DNA of 64,000 nt from Mangifera indica (taxonomy: Eukaryota; Streptophyta; Magnoliopsida; Sapindales; Anacardiaceae). Positions within the stretch are counted from its first letter, which is position 1. Each line of letters starts with the position of its first letter. The notes under the pieces are model-generated. The model saw nothing but the letters and a program-made list of their open reading frames with translations. It made no database searches and was not told where the DNA came from. The DNA lies in the NCBI RefSeq assembly GCF_011075055.1, contig NC_058150.1:1364001-1428000 (forward strand). The letters are read 5' to 3'. Of the stretch, positions 22,456 through 34,439 are shown piece by piece. Made by a program: the position numbers and the translations under genes.

Positions 22456-25400
22456 CTACTTAGTTCCCAGTTCAACCAATCCCTCAAAGAATGGCAGGGA
22501 CTTGATCCGTTGAGGCTTCACACAATCTGATTTTGCCCAACCAATCCGCCGATTAACATTGTCGTAAATGATCAATTGCCCGCGCATAGAGATATCTGCA
22601 ATTGTCAAATGAACATAATGTTACAGTAAGGAAAACAAATTACAGCAAGTTTAGAATGATTTCTGCAAAGACTATTAATCATGATGCACAATATAAACAA
22701 AAAAACGCAAAGCAGAATATAGAACAAGTGCATTCACTTTAAAGTCGTTATGATCAAGTGCAATCTATCTACTTCGATCTGTTTCACTGATAAGTTTCAA
22801 TCGAATTTGATCATAAATAGACTCGAAGATAGTGAAAGTTGTTGAACTAACTGAAAAATCAGCTTTAGATTTTGCTAGAGCTAACAAGAAGTAATTAGGG
22901 GTGGATCCTGAGCTGGAATTCCAGCTTGGCTAGTTTATTTATCCAGGAAACCTATTAATCTTACCAGCAACACTGTTCATCTAGTTAGAAGCCCTCTAGT
23001 GACACTGCAGCAACTTGAACAAGTTTGAACTAGACATTATAGATTCGATTCAGACTCGGCCAGTTTCAGGCTCAGATCAAATCCACCCTTAGAAGTTATG
23101 TCATTATTCAATCTAAAAATCTTGTGCCACCCAGGCAGAGCGCTAATGATGATGACAATTTTGATATTATTGCTTGGTTTTCTAATATCCAATAAGCATA
23201 CCTCCAAGTATAATTGTGGATCCATCATGAACTTCACTTCCATCGAGTATACCCAAGCATACATTGCCTTTCTTCTGCAGAATAGAAGAGGCTCATTATG
23301 CAACAAATTAATAGCATCAACTTGAGTTAAGAGAATCCATTATAAAGGTAGAAGAAATCTTACACTAATGATCAAATAGCCCTCTGGAGGAATATGAAGC
23401 TTTGTAGAAATAATCCACCATTTGCTCCCAAACTGAATGCTCAAAGTCTTGAAGAACTGCTTCACATCCATAACAGACCTGTATGCATGTGGATACAGGT
23501 TTTAGGCATACGCCATTCTACTTTTGTGGCAGTTGTGATACACTTCATTAATATTCCTTTTAAGATATGATCCAGGGTAGCACATTCAATCATTAACGTC
23601 ATTCGATGTCATACCTTATGGGAAGTTTAGCTCGCCAACAAAGGGGCAATGTTGAATCTGATGAATCTAGGCTGAGTCCCATGCTTGAAACTTCCTTAAG
23701 CTGCATAAATGTCTATAAAGTGAAAAAGCTGATTCACAATCATATGGATGTGTATAAAAAGCACTTACAGCAGCAACCAGTTCGATATACGCTTGCTTTG
23801 TGAAGTAGGTGTAAGAACTGCCAGTATCAAACAATGCCCGTCCTACTTGGCTGTCCGAACCACCTAAACTGAGCAGGCTGCTTCCATAATTCATTTTCAC
23901 AATTGCTGTACGGTAAAAGTCTCTTAAGAGAAGGAAAAAAATAAAAAGGTTAGAAGAAAAATTAAAGGCAAAGCTGAAGAAATGTGCAAGGAAAACTATA
24001 AACTAAAGAAAGTTCATTTTTATTATCAAAGTAGCAGCCCCTGTCAACAAACAATGGAAGTAGAAAATTTCAAACCTTCAGATCTGGGTACAAACATAAG
24101 ATCAAGTTCCAGATAATGCTTAAAAAGTAATGAACATTTGAAGGATCTGAAAACACGACAAATATATATTTCCATGACAATCCAGCTGCAAATACCTTTT
24201 GGAAAGTAAAAGCAATAATTTCCTTTAAGAAACTAAGACAGCACAAAATACTCACATGGAGGGAGTGTCCAGCATGGAGACCCATGCCACACCCCATTTT
24301 GGTACAAGATCATCACCTAAGAACATATAGCCACCCAGACCTGCATCTGTGGCAAGGCAGTGACCAACCACATTGTTAATTATCTTTTGGCTCGTTAATT
24401 GGGAAGGTAAACTGACTTTAGCTCTGCTTAGACCAAGGATTCCATCTGTCTGCACTAGGGTGTTTAAAAGCAAACCTTGTTGATCATATGCACACCTTAC
24501 CAAAAAACATAGCGCACAAATTAGCATTATGATTTTGGTATGAAGATTAAAAATATCAAATATGTAGCAGTGGGAAGTGAAAGGGGATACCCAAAAACAA
24601 CATGTAATTTGGTCAACGATCCATTTGTAATCATTAGCTGAAGCTCATCTTTTGCAAGAACCCCCATAGAGGAGCTACGATCTGCATATTCAATCTCATA
24701 GTCACACTGGCAGGCTTCACAATATGCACCCTTCTGATCTCTTTGAATTTCCATGCACAATGGGTCCTCGGATGGTACTATGCTCCCCTTTCTTGGCTTG
24801 TATAAAGGATTTGCTCCCTACATAAACTGTTTCCATTAGGGTAAAGACCTTTTCTAGCAACCAGATCTATCAAATAGCTTAGATATCATCATCTATAAGG
24901 TTACAATTAAGGCTTGTTTTACATCCACATCTAAGCTTTCTATCCTTGCTCAAGCACAGGGAGCGGTGAGGGGATAAATGCGATAATTACTTCACCTATT
25001 TAGGAAAAGAAAAGGGAAAAAAAGAAAATAGATGCAATGAGGACTCACAAGTCTCCAAATGAATACATAGTGGAATGAGATATATTTTATCTTAGTTTTA
25101 ACTATTGCATCGCTTCAAAATGAAGAGCAACAAACAGCATGAGTTTGTTGATGCCAAATGTTAAAAGTCATAAAACAACAACCCATTCTCTTTTTCCTCC
25201 TAAAGATGGTTAGTTTTACCACAGGTTGGGTTTGGGAGTGTGTCAATTATGATGGGTGACTATCATCACAGTTCAAGGGGCACTTCTGGAGCAATCCTTG
25301 TTCTAATTTCACAGTCTACAAAATTATAAAATAATGAGAAAGAAAGGCCTTTCTGTTAGTATTTTCTTCTACACCAATAATAACGCTACTTGACATAAAA

Positions 25401-26892
25401 AAGGGAATAGTCTGAAACCCCAAAAGATAAGGAAAAAAGTTACACTAGAAACAAAATTGGAAAATAGATATTATCTTACTTAGAGAAAGAAAACAAATTA
25501 GATAAAAGAATAGTGCAAAATTCATACAACAAATTCCAATGATCAATTGATCACTTCTGTACAGAGTAAGCATTACCTTGGCACAACTCGAGCAAGGAGC
25601 ATCACACTGAATCCATGTTAAGTCACTTCCGGTATCAATATCAAGATAATAAGGTCTTGGAGGACTTCCAACAAGCATATATGTGAAATATAGTCTGTAT
25701 GAAAGTTGAAAACTTTAGTTAGCACCATTACTGAATTCCAAACGTTGATTGCATTCATAGGTCAAGGCACTAAGTATAATAAAGCTGTCAAATAAATCCA
25801 TTATGATATTCTTCCTCATTGTCAGGGGACAAACATTTTTTTTGTCTTCATAGCAGAATAACTGAATAGCATACCACACCATCTCTAGCATGTCAGAGCT
25901 GTCCCCTGCAGCAAAATACCAGAATTGCTGCCACCAACATTGTAGGCATCGCTAAACAGCTCTAATATGCATTGTTGCAATTTCTGCTATGAACCACAAG
26001 ATTTCCATTAATATTGGTTTCATCAATTTGAGGCAAGGATCGCCGCTAGATTCATCATCTACAAACACCACCACCATTGCCAACACTTGGACACCACGAC
26101 CACACATGCACCTCTACAAATAGGATATTATTAGTTTCACAGAGAGATTATTTAACTAACTAGCCTTGATATTTCATGACTCATCACCGTAGATTACAAA
26201 AGGTCAACACAATCCTGTTAAATTGTATCTTGAACTCACCAGAACAATAGTTAGGATAAGGCAAACATTTTAAACAAACAACACTCAAAACCAAAAATAG
26301 AGCTAGCGATTAAACAAAAGAGTAAACTTTAAGCATACCCATTTGGATAAACGTTGCCCCTTACTGGCAAAATTGAAGAAAAATCCACGCCATCAGTATT
26401 AGCAGAACCAAACATTTTGTTGATATTCTTTTTATCCGCATCAATTGGAGCTACAAACCTCCCCAGCTTAAATTCTATATCAATCGCACGAACGCTAGAT
26501 TTGCGATACAAAGGGAAAATAAGAGTCTTCTTATCCTCACGATCCTCATGAGAATTACGAAGCTCTTGAACTGTGTGTGAAAACACAGAACTATAGAGAA
26601 GAAGAGCCAAAACAGAGATACCCAGAAGGCCAAAAAGCTTCCTCGGAGAGCCAAAAAGGAGTCTTGGCAAGAAGAATTGAATTGGAAGGTACTGAAGTGG
26701 AAGTTCGGGAACTGGGTATTGTACCTCAGGAATCACTTCATTCTCTTCTTGAGTTTGGTGGGGTTGTACTTGTGGGGAGTCATCAGTAACAGTAAAAGCA
26801 GTGATGGTCTTTCCTAAAGAGGGGTTATCCGGAGGAGGAAGAGTGATGATGACGACACCTCTAAGCTGGGGAGAGGACTCTTCAGAATCCAT
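22456..26892 (-). CDS. Membrane-anchored A1-family aspartyl protease, APCB1-like
   Basis: Nine exons give 568 residues: complement(22456..22595, 23202..23274, 23364..23478, 23615..23700, 23769..23922, 24256..24495, 24591..24817, 25577..25694, 26339..26892). The N-terminal ~180 residues are soluble and acidic around one membrane segment at about 86-104 (LFGLLGISVLALLLYSSVF). Next comes a pepsin-like domain with catalytic DTGSD near residue 205 and DTGSS near 412. It is Cys-rich (CDAPCSSCAK, CEACQCDYEIEY) and has the IIYDNVNRRIGWAKSDC ending. Exon structure and N-terminal anchor match Arabidopsis APCB1, which cleaves the co-chaperone BAG6 in defence-linked autophagy. Role here is inferred from family. 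Both active-site motifs are canonical and every junction keeps frame. Intron 8 contains a hAT-type MITE. Confidence 0.92.
22888..23099. mobile_element. hAT-type MITE in APCB1-like intron 8
   Basis: The 196-bp element 22896-23091 has ends TAGGGGTGGATCC and, reverse-complemented, TAAGGGTGGATTT. It is flanked by 8-bp GAAGTAAT (22888-22895) and GAAGTTAT (23092-23099), differing by one base. Eight-base duplications and TAGGGGTG ends fit hAT MITEs. Confidence 0.72.
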
Positions 26893-27721
26893 GTGAAAAA
26901 AGGGATTCTGAAAACAAAAGACGATGAAAAGAGAACCACAAAAGGGAGAAGAAGTGGGAGTGCTATCTGACGGTCATGATTGTTTTGGTCAGTGAAATAG
27001 ATTTTGATTGAAAGAGAAGACTGGTTCTTCTTGTAGCTGTAGTTTGTGGTGTTGAATTCAGAACTACGAGTCAATGTAAAACAAATGAAGAGAGTAATTT
27101 GTGCGCGTGGAAAAGTGCGAGCTGAGGATTCCAGGGACTTTACAACTTGGTCTACAAGGCGTTGACGCGGGCCAAGTAGGCATGTTTATCTGCTACTCGC
27201 CTTTGGACGGGAGACAATTGAAATTTGTTGCTGTAATTTCAGATTTAAAAAAATGGGTAGCTATGTTTCATATTATGTGTCTATGAGATAAATATTTATC
27301 GGATTTAGTGCTTTACACAAGATAATTTATGATAGTAATTCTGTAAATATGATCATAGATTATAATATCTATTACGATAATACGAAATAAATGTAAAAAA
27401 TAATTAATACAAAGTGATCATGATTTAACCGAATATTCAGAAACCTATATCCCTAATGATGGCATTAATGATTTTGGATAAATGCTTTGACAAAGAACAC
27501 CACTATTACTTAGAAAAGTAAAATATGATAAGGTGCCATAAAAAAAGTAATAAAATTCTTCATTATTCATTAATGCTGGTACAAATATAACGAAGCTAAA
27601 CTTCTGTTGTGGTGTTTGAACACTGGAGGCATGATTGGAATTTCCTGAGGAAGTGATGAGTTGATTTCAATGGATAATGTTCTAGGCTTTCAGAGTTAAT
27701 CTTGGTCCTCTTCGTTGTGGT
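26893..27721. other. Upstream region of the APCB1-like gene
   Basis: Contains the presumed promoter and 5' UTR of the minus-strand protease. No further gene supported; short frames here are chance. Confidence 0.45.
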
Positions 27722-28157
27722 CAAGGGTAGATACGAATCAAATCATTTGAGCTTCATTCAAATTTATTGACCCAAAATTAAAGATAGCTCAAATTTGGTT
27801 TGGACGAAAATAATTTGACAGTTCTTGCATATGATTTCAATCCATGACTCGGATTCATAGCTTGTAATCGTAACTTATTAACAAAACAATATTGTTTTAT
27901 CTAATACTGGACAAAACAATATCGTTTTAACAATTTTTTAATTGAATTGAGTCAAAAACTAAATTTGAATCGAATTGAATCATTTATCTGGTTCGCAAGC
28001 CAAACCAAGTCAGGGTCTTTCTAAATCAAGTTTGACTCTGTTTAAAAATACAAGCCGAACCTCCTGGCTTGCACTAAGCTCAAATTCAAGCTAAACAAAT
28101 TCAAATTGAGTCGAACTAGCTTTTGAGTCTAAACTACTCTGATTCAAATCTACCCCC
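27722..28157. repeat. Dispersed repeat with GGGTAGAT ends
   Basis: The left end AAGGGTAGATACGAATCA and the reverse-complemented right end GGGGGTAGATTTGAATCA match well. The interior has repeated CAAATTCAAGC / GCTTGAATTTG-like words and two ACAATATCGTTTTA-type blocks, as in the 20987 element. No clear target duplication. Confidence 0.5.
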
Positions 28158-28596
28158 CGTGGGGGCCAATTTCCCACAACCGGGAAGGAACTTACTGCCC
28201 TACTTAAGCCCTACCAATCCCACTGAGCAACAGCCTGAACCAAAATCTGCGCGCCATTTTGCCAGATGATTCCATCTACAATTAAAAAAAAAAAAAAATT
28301 CCATAAATCTACTGGCTTTATTATATATTTTGAAATATGCTATTGAAATTTTCAAGATCAAGGGTCTCATATTTTAAGAAATGATATGATATTTCATTTC
28401 GGCAAATTATTTTTTTAATCTCAAAAGAGTTACCGGCAAACAATTTACTACTTCCTTTTTCTTCATCTGGCCTCTACTGCTCTTCCACGGCTCCTTGGTT
28501 TTGCTCTGTTCCATCGTCAGAATAAGTGGCATATATTATACACAGAATCGTATTATAAGATTAAAAATTACACATGAATAAATCAACAAAGAGATA

Positions 28597-28821
28597 TCAT
28601 ACCAAGCAATGGCTCCGGTTGCTTGGTGAAAAAATCTGGTAAATTGTTGAACCGATAAAGGTTAGACTAAAAATTTTAATTGAGCCTGTTATCATATTCA
28701 TGGGAACAATTCTTGATACTGATGGATTTTTGGCTTTTAAAAGACTACATTTGTGTCTCCCAACGAATATGAAATTGGAATTCGATAGAAAATATGATAT
28801 CAAGTCTATAGCTCTATCCAT
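28597..28821 (-). CDS. Unrecognised small-ORF family, copy 1
   Basis: ORF of 74 residues from the ATG at 28821. I do not recognise it. The segment VGRHKCSLLKAKNPSVSRIV is shared with ORFs at 48540 and 52944. In that core, differences from the 48540 copy are mainly synonymous (TGT/TGC, AAA/AAG, AAT/AAC, TTC/TTT), which suggests past selection on protein. The tail FIGSTIYQIF aligns in frame with LIGLVAHQIF of the copy at 52944 but is out of frame with the 48540 copy. A TATAAATA box lies 112 bp upstream of the ATG. A possible second-exon homologue lies at about 28440-28515 but lacks a clear acceptor. The protein may be real, or this may be a decayed gene. Confidence 0.4.
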   Translation of the reverse strand: MDRAIDLISYFLSNSNFIFVGRHKCSLLKAKNPSVSRIVPMNMITGSIKIFSLTFIGSTIYQIFSPSNRSHCLV

Positions 28822-28929
28822 CCAGACCTTCAAAGGCGACTTCTAGCTAAAAAGAAAAGAATTGAAGAAGGAAGAACTCACTAACATGAGCACTTCGGGC
28901 CTTGAGACTGTGAGAAGTAATACTTAGGC

Positions 28930-29075
28930 CATTATTTATAATGAAAGGAAGGAAATCTAATCTAAGTAATGCAAAATCTGGCAGCCAGACTATTTATTAT
29001 ACATGGAAAGGAAATCTAACTTTATAATACAAGGAAAGGAAATCTAACCTAATTAATGCAGAATTTGGCAGCTAG
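28930..29075 (-). promoter_or_regulatory. Reiterated promoter module of small-ORF copy 1
   Basis: On the minus strand the module TTAGATTTCCTT followed by a TATAAT/TATAAATA-like sequence occurs three times. The proximal one has TATAAATA at 28933-28940. Two modules are preceded by TTCTGCATTA or TTTTGCATTA. The same arrangement (CAGATTCTGCATTA, GGATTTCCTT, then a TATA-like box) precedes the copies at 48540 and 52944. Confidence 0.5.
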
Positions 29076-31856
29076 ATTTCTGTCTTAAATATGCATTTCT
29101 AGAAAAATGAAAAAAATTTGTTGGATGGTGCTCCGGTGTAACATATGGTAGAACATTATATTTGTAATTAGGGGTGAGTGGATCTGGACATCTTATTTAT
29201 AACTTGTGAGTACATATTTTTGTTCGAAATCTGCTCAGTCGATTTTAGTTCTGATTCAGTTCCCGACGTTGTTAACAAAAAAATTTTTTTTTTTTTCCTC
29301 CACTAAAACATATCTCCTTCACATACATATCATATAAGCTAATTTAAAACAAAGTTTTATCTACATTACCTTGACTTTTCCATAATTCGCTAGAGATCCA
29401 ACAAGATTGTAATTTAAATAATGTCATGACAATCCCAATCTGAATGAGCAAAGAATATACGAAATGAAAGTTTTCCATTTAGACCGCCAAAATAAATGTA
29501 TTGAATTTCAAACCTGAAACAACCATTAAATCATTAGAAAAGGGAAAAGAAACCCCAAATCTCACTAAATCATTAGAAAAGATAAAACTTGGAAACAAAT
29601 TCGATGAAAACAATGGTGAAAAATTGATCACATAAGCAAACAAATCAATGAAATAGAGTTAAGCTCAGACAAAGACAATCGAAACCTAATATTTACGAAA
29701 ACGAAGAGTGAAGGCAAGACAGAGAAAAGCTCCGACTTTGTATCAATATATGTTGTGGTGGTGTGGTGGGGGTGTGAAGTTGAAAATGATTTTATTAGAA
29801 TTTAATAAACATCTATCTTAATTAACACGAATAGATAAGCAAATTAATTACATCAATCCTAAAATGGAAACAAAATGATAACAAAAAATAATAACCATTG
29901 TTTTAAAAACCGAACTGAACCAGTATTAGGGGGTAAGCCCTGAAAGATCAATGAAATTTGTCAAGCTTAGGACTTAGAGCACATGACAAACCTTCCCCTT
30001 GACCATTCACACTAGATTAACATTTAGTTATGTGTGGAAATTATATTTTATTCAACCTATCTTAATAGAAGAATTATTATTATTATTTTTTTTTGTAAAA
30101 CTTTTCAAGTCTTAGGACTTGCATTAACCATCACAATTAAAAAAGTAACATTATTTTGAATATTACTTTTTTTTTTTCAGTTAAACAATATAATAATTTA
30201 ATCACAAGTCAATCAGTTCGATTGTTGGTTGACTTAAACCAACCTCGTTATTAGGTGAATGTCTGGTTTGAGTCTGAAAACAATAGTAAATATTAAGAAA
30301 CAATCGACATATAAAAGAATTCATCTAGTCTATTAATCATTATCTAGTCTAAGAACTAACAAAAAATATCAAAGACATGCAACTGAACTGGGTAGGCATG
30401 AGACCTAACTGTTTGACTAAAAAAGTGTTTCAAATGTAAAATAATTCGGGTCTCGGGCAAACATGAACAAAGATCTTGTTCAATAGGATTTTCAAGCTCA
30501 AACTTGAACATAGATTATTTGAGCTCGAGGCTCGAATGGTTCCTAAACTTAATGGTAACCATACTTTTCTCAATCATTACACACAACCTTTCTTCATTCT
30601 TTGGAACAACCCTGGTTGAACATGACTCAAGTTCATCATTTTAGATTTGAGCCAAGCTTGAGTTGATACTTCTTCAAACTTGGATTGACTCAAATTCATC
30701 CCTAGTCACTACCCTTTGATTGAGTCAAGTTTCGAATTGCAAGACTTTTTATAGACTTGATTAAATTACTTGACCATATCTAGGCCACTAAAACTCCAAG
30801 TTTGATTATTCCAACATCGATTTGCTCTAAATTTCATTTCATAAAGATCTACGCCGTCAATTTATCATAGAAAAACTTTCAAAACTCAACCATATATCAT
30901 TCAAAAATCTATATCCAACATTTCTTTCATATTCTTTTCTTTGATCATGCAACATCACTAACTAATAGATTAAATCAAACAAAAATTGCAGTATTTCATG
31001 ATAACATGGTGCAAAATTAAAAAAATACATCTAATTTTAGAACAAGACTCTAATACCACATGTTATTGTAATCTTAAGGATAGTCTAAAATAGATGCATA
31101 ACACAAATACAGTTAAAACAAATTGAATGTACCTCTATCTGTTGTGGGCATTGTTGATGATGACACCATGGTTATCTGAAAAAATGGATTGCTCTTGCTT
31201 GCTCCTTGATTTAATATAATTCAGAGTGTGATAGATACTTTTATCGTTTCTAACACGCCCATGTCCATTAAGTAACTGAAAATAATAATCAGCGTTCAAG
31301 ATTAATTTGTAAATGTCACAGAATTTTAAACTCTTTAATAGAGTTAATATAATATTTAATTAAATTTTAAATGAGTCTGGGATTTTTCACTCACTTGTAA
31401 ATTTTCTTGTTCTCTGCTTGTAATAGAGATAACATTGCCAGGTGAGCACCTAATTGTTCAACTAAAATAGAAGAGAATTGGAGAAGTAATGATTTACCAT
31501 CACAAGTTTTAGTTTTATTATCTTTGGGATTTCAGGGACTTCATGTTTGACCCACCTCACACTTCATTTGGATCGGCCATGGGCCAATTTGAAATACTTA
31601 GCCGAATACTACAGTTGATAATGATCACAGTAGGCCCATTTAAGAGCCCAACAAATAACTCAACAACCATAAGTTCAAGCCTGCATAATAGCAAGCAAGA
31701 AAACTTACCCAGAAAAAACAAAGAAAAGTTAAAGCAATTTTGTTTCCCTCTCCAGTTCATCATTTGTCATTTGATTGCAATTTTAGCCATCAGATGTGAC
31801 TGCTATACTAAGTGTAGATGACTGACACTAAATTGAATAAGGTTATGAGTAAAAAG
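29076..31856. other. Gene-poor repeat region
   Basis: AT-rich, with no gene supported. At 31049-31059 the minus strand reads TGGTATTAGAG, close to the TGGTATCAGAG primer-binding site of retrotransposons that use initiator-Met tRNA, so a retroelement relic is possible. The stretch 30460-30715 contains CTTGAG/CTCGAG-rich repeat sequence ending near ATTCATCCCTAG, like the TIR family above. A TAGGGGTGAGTGGATC end is seen near 29168. Confidence 0.4.
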
Positions 31857-33389
31857 TTACTCTGTATCTATGGAGACTCTTGCTGGGGGCAAAATGGTTT
31901 GCAATTTCTTGATCATGGTGTTGAGCTCCTCCAACTTGGCCATTTCATTAGATTGCAGTAAAAATCTACGCAACATATTATACACTGCTTCACTCATTTG
32001 CCTTCCTCTCACCAATACTTGTTTAGAGCAATCAAAAGCTTCTTGTAATCTTCCTCTGGCACACAATCCTGTTACCAAGAGCTCCAATGCATGACCATGA
32101 GGGCAGAACCCTTTCTCAACCAAGTATCTCCACAGGTCCAAACCCAAATCTAGCCTGCGGTTTTCGCAGAAGAACTTCATCAACATCACAACTGTTCGCG
32201 TTTTCGGAACAAAGTTCCTCTCAATCATCTTGTTATAAAGCTTGCAAACACCTTCAATGCCGCTTGATTTCATTGTTCCTAAAAACATAGTATGATAAGT
32301 CACATTGTCATGCCCAATTTGCTTCTCTTCCATCTCATCCATCAAATCCGTAGCAGAGTTGACATCTCGCGCTCGAATGAGTGAACTTATCAAAGCATTA
32401 TAAACTCCAATATCAGGCTTTAAACTTCTTTGAGGCATTTCATCGAACAGTTGCCTAGCTTTGATTACATTTCGAACAAGCCCAGCTCCGTGAATCAAAG
32501 TAGTGATTGTTTCTAGACCAGGCACGCAATGAACTCGTTCCATCTCTTCAAAAAGCCTCAGCCCATCACCGAAATAACCCTTTTTACAATAACCATCGAT
32601 TCTGATATTATACGTCGTCGCATTAGGCTTGAAGCCTCTTAGAACCGTTTCGTGATAAAACAACTCCATTGCTGTAATATCACCGCACTCTTTAAATCCC
32701 AGAAGCAGAATATTCATCGTCTTGATGTTGGGATTGAAACGACCGTGCAGCTTTTGAAACACTGCGCGTGCTTCCTTCATGTCCCTCTCAGTACAAAATG
32801 CTCGAAGCAAAACGTTGAACTCTTCGGTACCAAACTTCTTCCCCGCAAAAATTTCAGTCTCCATTCTTTCAAACGCGTGAAGGGTGTCTTCGAAAGACTG
32901 AAACTTGGCGATTTTTGATAAAATGATGCTCATTGACTTGAGAGTGAGCAGAGAAGGATGTGTTTGTTGCGTGGTGATCATGAAATCCCAAGCTTTATCG
33001 AAGTAGCGCATGCGTGTAAGGATGTGAAGAGTTTTTTCAAAAGCATCGGAGCTTGGAGTGCAGTGGGGGTGTGACAGTGAAAATTTGAAGAATTCGAGGG
33101 CTTTAAGGCCGTTGGAGTGAGCTGCAAACAGGCGGCCGAGAACGTTTTCCACGAACGGTGGGGAGAGGAGAGACGGTGGGACGTGGTGGAGGAGAGTGGG
33201 GTGAAGGGGTTGATCGGGAAATGGATGGTCGTTGATAATTCGGGTGATTCGTTCGATTTCTGGAGAAGATTTGGAAGCCACAGAAGAAAAGAAATCATGG
33301 TGGGTAGGTTTTGATCTCTGCAATATCCTCGTTAAACAGAGCATTGCTTTATAAAGAACTACTGATAGAGAAGAGCCCCAAGCATTCAT
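31857..33389 (-). CDS. P-class pentatricopeptide repeat (PPR) protein
   Basis: Intronless, 510 residues, as is usual for plant PPR genes. The first ~40 residues are poor in acidic residues and rich in Ser/Arg/Lys, which fits organelle targeting; a second Met at residue 16 (MLCLTRILQRS) could also start. From about residue 95 there are tandem 35-residue repeats with typical signatures such as TYNIRIDGYCKKGYFGDGLR, VYNALISSLIRARDVNSATD and LVTGLCARGRLQEAFD. No E or DYW editing domain follows. P-class PPRs bind organellar RNA and act in processing, stabilisation or translation. It resembles At3g61360-type proteins, to my recollection. The frame is intact throughout. Confidence 0.93.
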   Translation of the reverse strand: MNAWGSSLSVVLYKAMLCLTRILQRSKPTHHDFFSSVASKSSPEIERITRIINDHPFPDQPLHPTLLHHVPPSLLSPPFVENVLGRLFAAHSNGLKALEFFKFSLSHPHCTPSSDAFEKTLHILTRMRYFDKAWDFMITTQQTHPSLLTLKSMSIILSKIAKFQSFEDTLHAFERMETEIFAGKKFGTEEFNVLLRAFCTERDMKEARAVFQKLHGRFNPNIKTMNILLLGFKECGDITAMELFYHETVLRGFKPNATTYNIRIDGYCKKGYFGDGLRLFEEMERVHCVPGLETITTLIHGAGLVRNVIKARQLFDEMPQRSLKPDIGVYNALISSLIRARDVNSATDLMDEMEEKQIGHDNVTYHTMFLGTMKSSGIEGVCKLYNKMIERNFVPKTRTVVMLMKFFCENRRLDLGLDLWRYLVEKGFCPHGHALELLVTGLCARGRLQEAFDCSKQVLVRGRQMSEAVYNMLRRFLLQSNEMAKLEELNTMIKKLQTILPPARVSIDTE

Positions 33390-34225
33390 TTAAATGTTCC
33401 TCTTCTGCACTGGCCAAATAAAATTCAGGGGTGGAAGGCCAAAAAATAGGGATATAATTTTAATCTGAGGCTTCCTATTGAAACCACAGGATTTTACCGG
33501 TTAAACACGTAACCTGCACCCACCATTGGGTAACTTATGAAGGCAAACTTTTTAACTTGGTGTAATGATTTTTTATATACGATGAATTAATATTTGATTA
33601 AGTTAAAAACCGTATCCTCTAATTACACCTAAATTGCAAATATTTGAAAACATTGTTAATATAAACCATTGAAATCCCACTCATTATACTAGATTTAATG
33701 AAATTTTTATCAAAATTATATTATTTTTTTCGTGTGATGAATTTATATAAATAACGAGATAAACAAATTTGAATTTTTATTTGAATTTGGACTTGAATAA
33801 GATAACAAATATTGATTATTTATTGTATTCTTTTACAATAGAAAGATTAGAAAGTTGTAGAGGTGTTGAAAGTGAACCATATTTAAAGAGTAATGTAAAA
33901 ACGGTTATAGTAAGACTAAACAATAGTGTTTTCGTTAAATTTTTTTTACCAATATTATAGGGAGAGGGAGATTGAGAAAATATACGGACTGAACACTTTT
34001 ATTATTTTCTACCGATCTTGTTCAAAGGAGATATGTTGAGCTTGGAGTAAGAGGTGGCAACATTGTGATGATAATAGTTGTGGTAGAGGTAACTTATTAG
34101 GCGATGTCGATGATAGGAAGTAAACGTGATTTCAATAAAAACCCGAGTCTTGTCCATTTATATTGTTAATTAATTTGAAAAAAAAAAAAAAAGATAGGTT
34201 TCACTGAACCAGTCCAATAATTATA
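33390..34225. other. Intergenic between divergent PPR and CASP genes
   Basis: About 0.8 kb shared upstream region. The PPR promoter and 5' UTR should lie near its left end. AT-rich; no additional gene supported. Confidence 0.45.
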
Positions 34226-34276
34226 TTGGGCTAGGCCCAATTCAGCCATGAACACAACGCCATAAGTATATATAAA
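34226..34276 (+). promoter_or_regulatory. Palindromic site II pair and TATA box of CASP gene
   Basis: TTGGGCTAGGCCCAA at 34226-34240 carries two inverted TGGGCY site II elements, typical TCP-factor targets in plant housekeeping promoters. TATATATAAA at 34267-34276 is a plausible TATA box 164 bp before the start codon at 34440. Confidence 0.5.
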
Positions 34277-34439
34277 CTTTGAAGAAACTTAAATTCACCA
34301 GTAAACATTTAACAACGAAACCTCTCACAGCATCAGTTCTATCAAACACCTTAAATCTAACATTTTCATCCTCTCCTTGGCGCGCTAATTTACGCACAAT
34401 ACCCCTGAGCATTTCGCCAGGCGATCCGAAATCCTCAGA

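Noticed and set aside
31040..31070. Initiator-Met tRNA primer-binding-site look-alike as proof of an LTR retrotransposon
   Set aside because: Eleven bases with one mismatch and no LTRs, polypurine tract or gag/pol frame; kept only as a remark.
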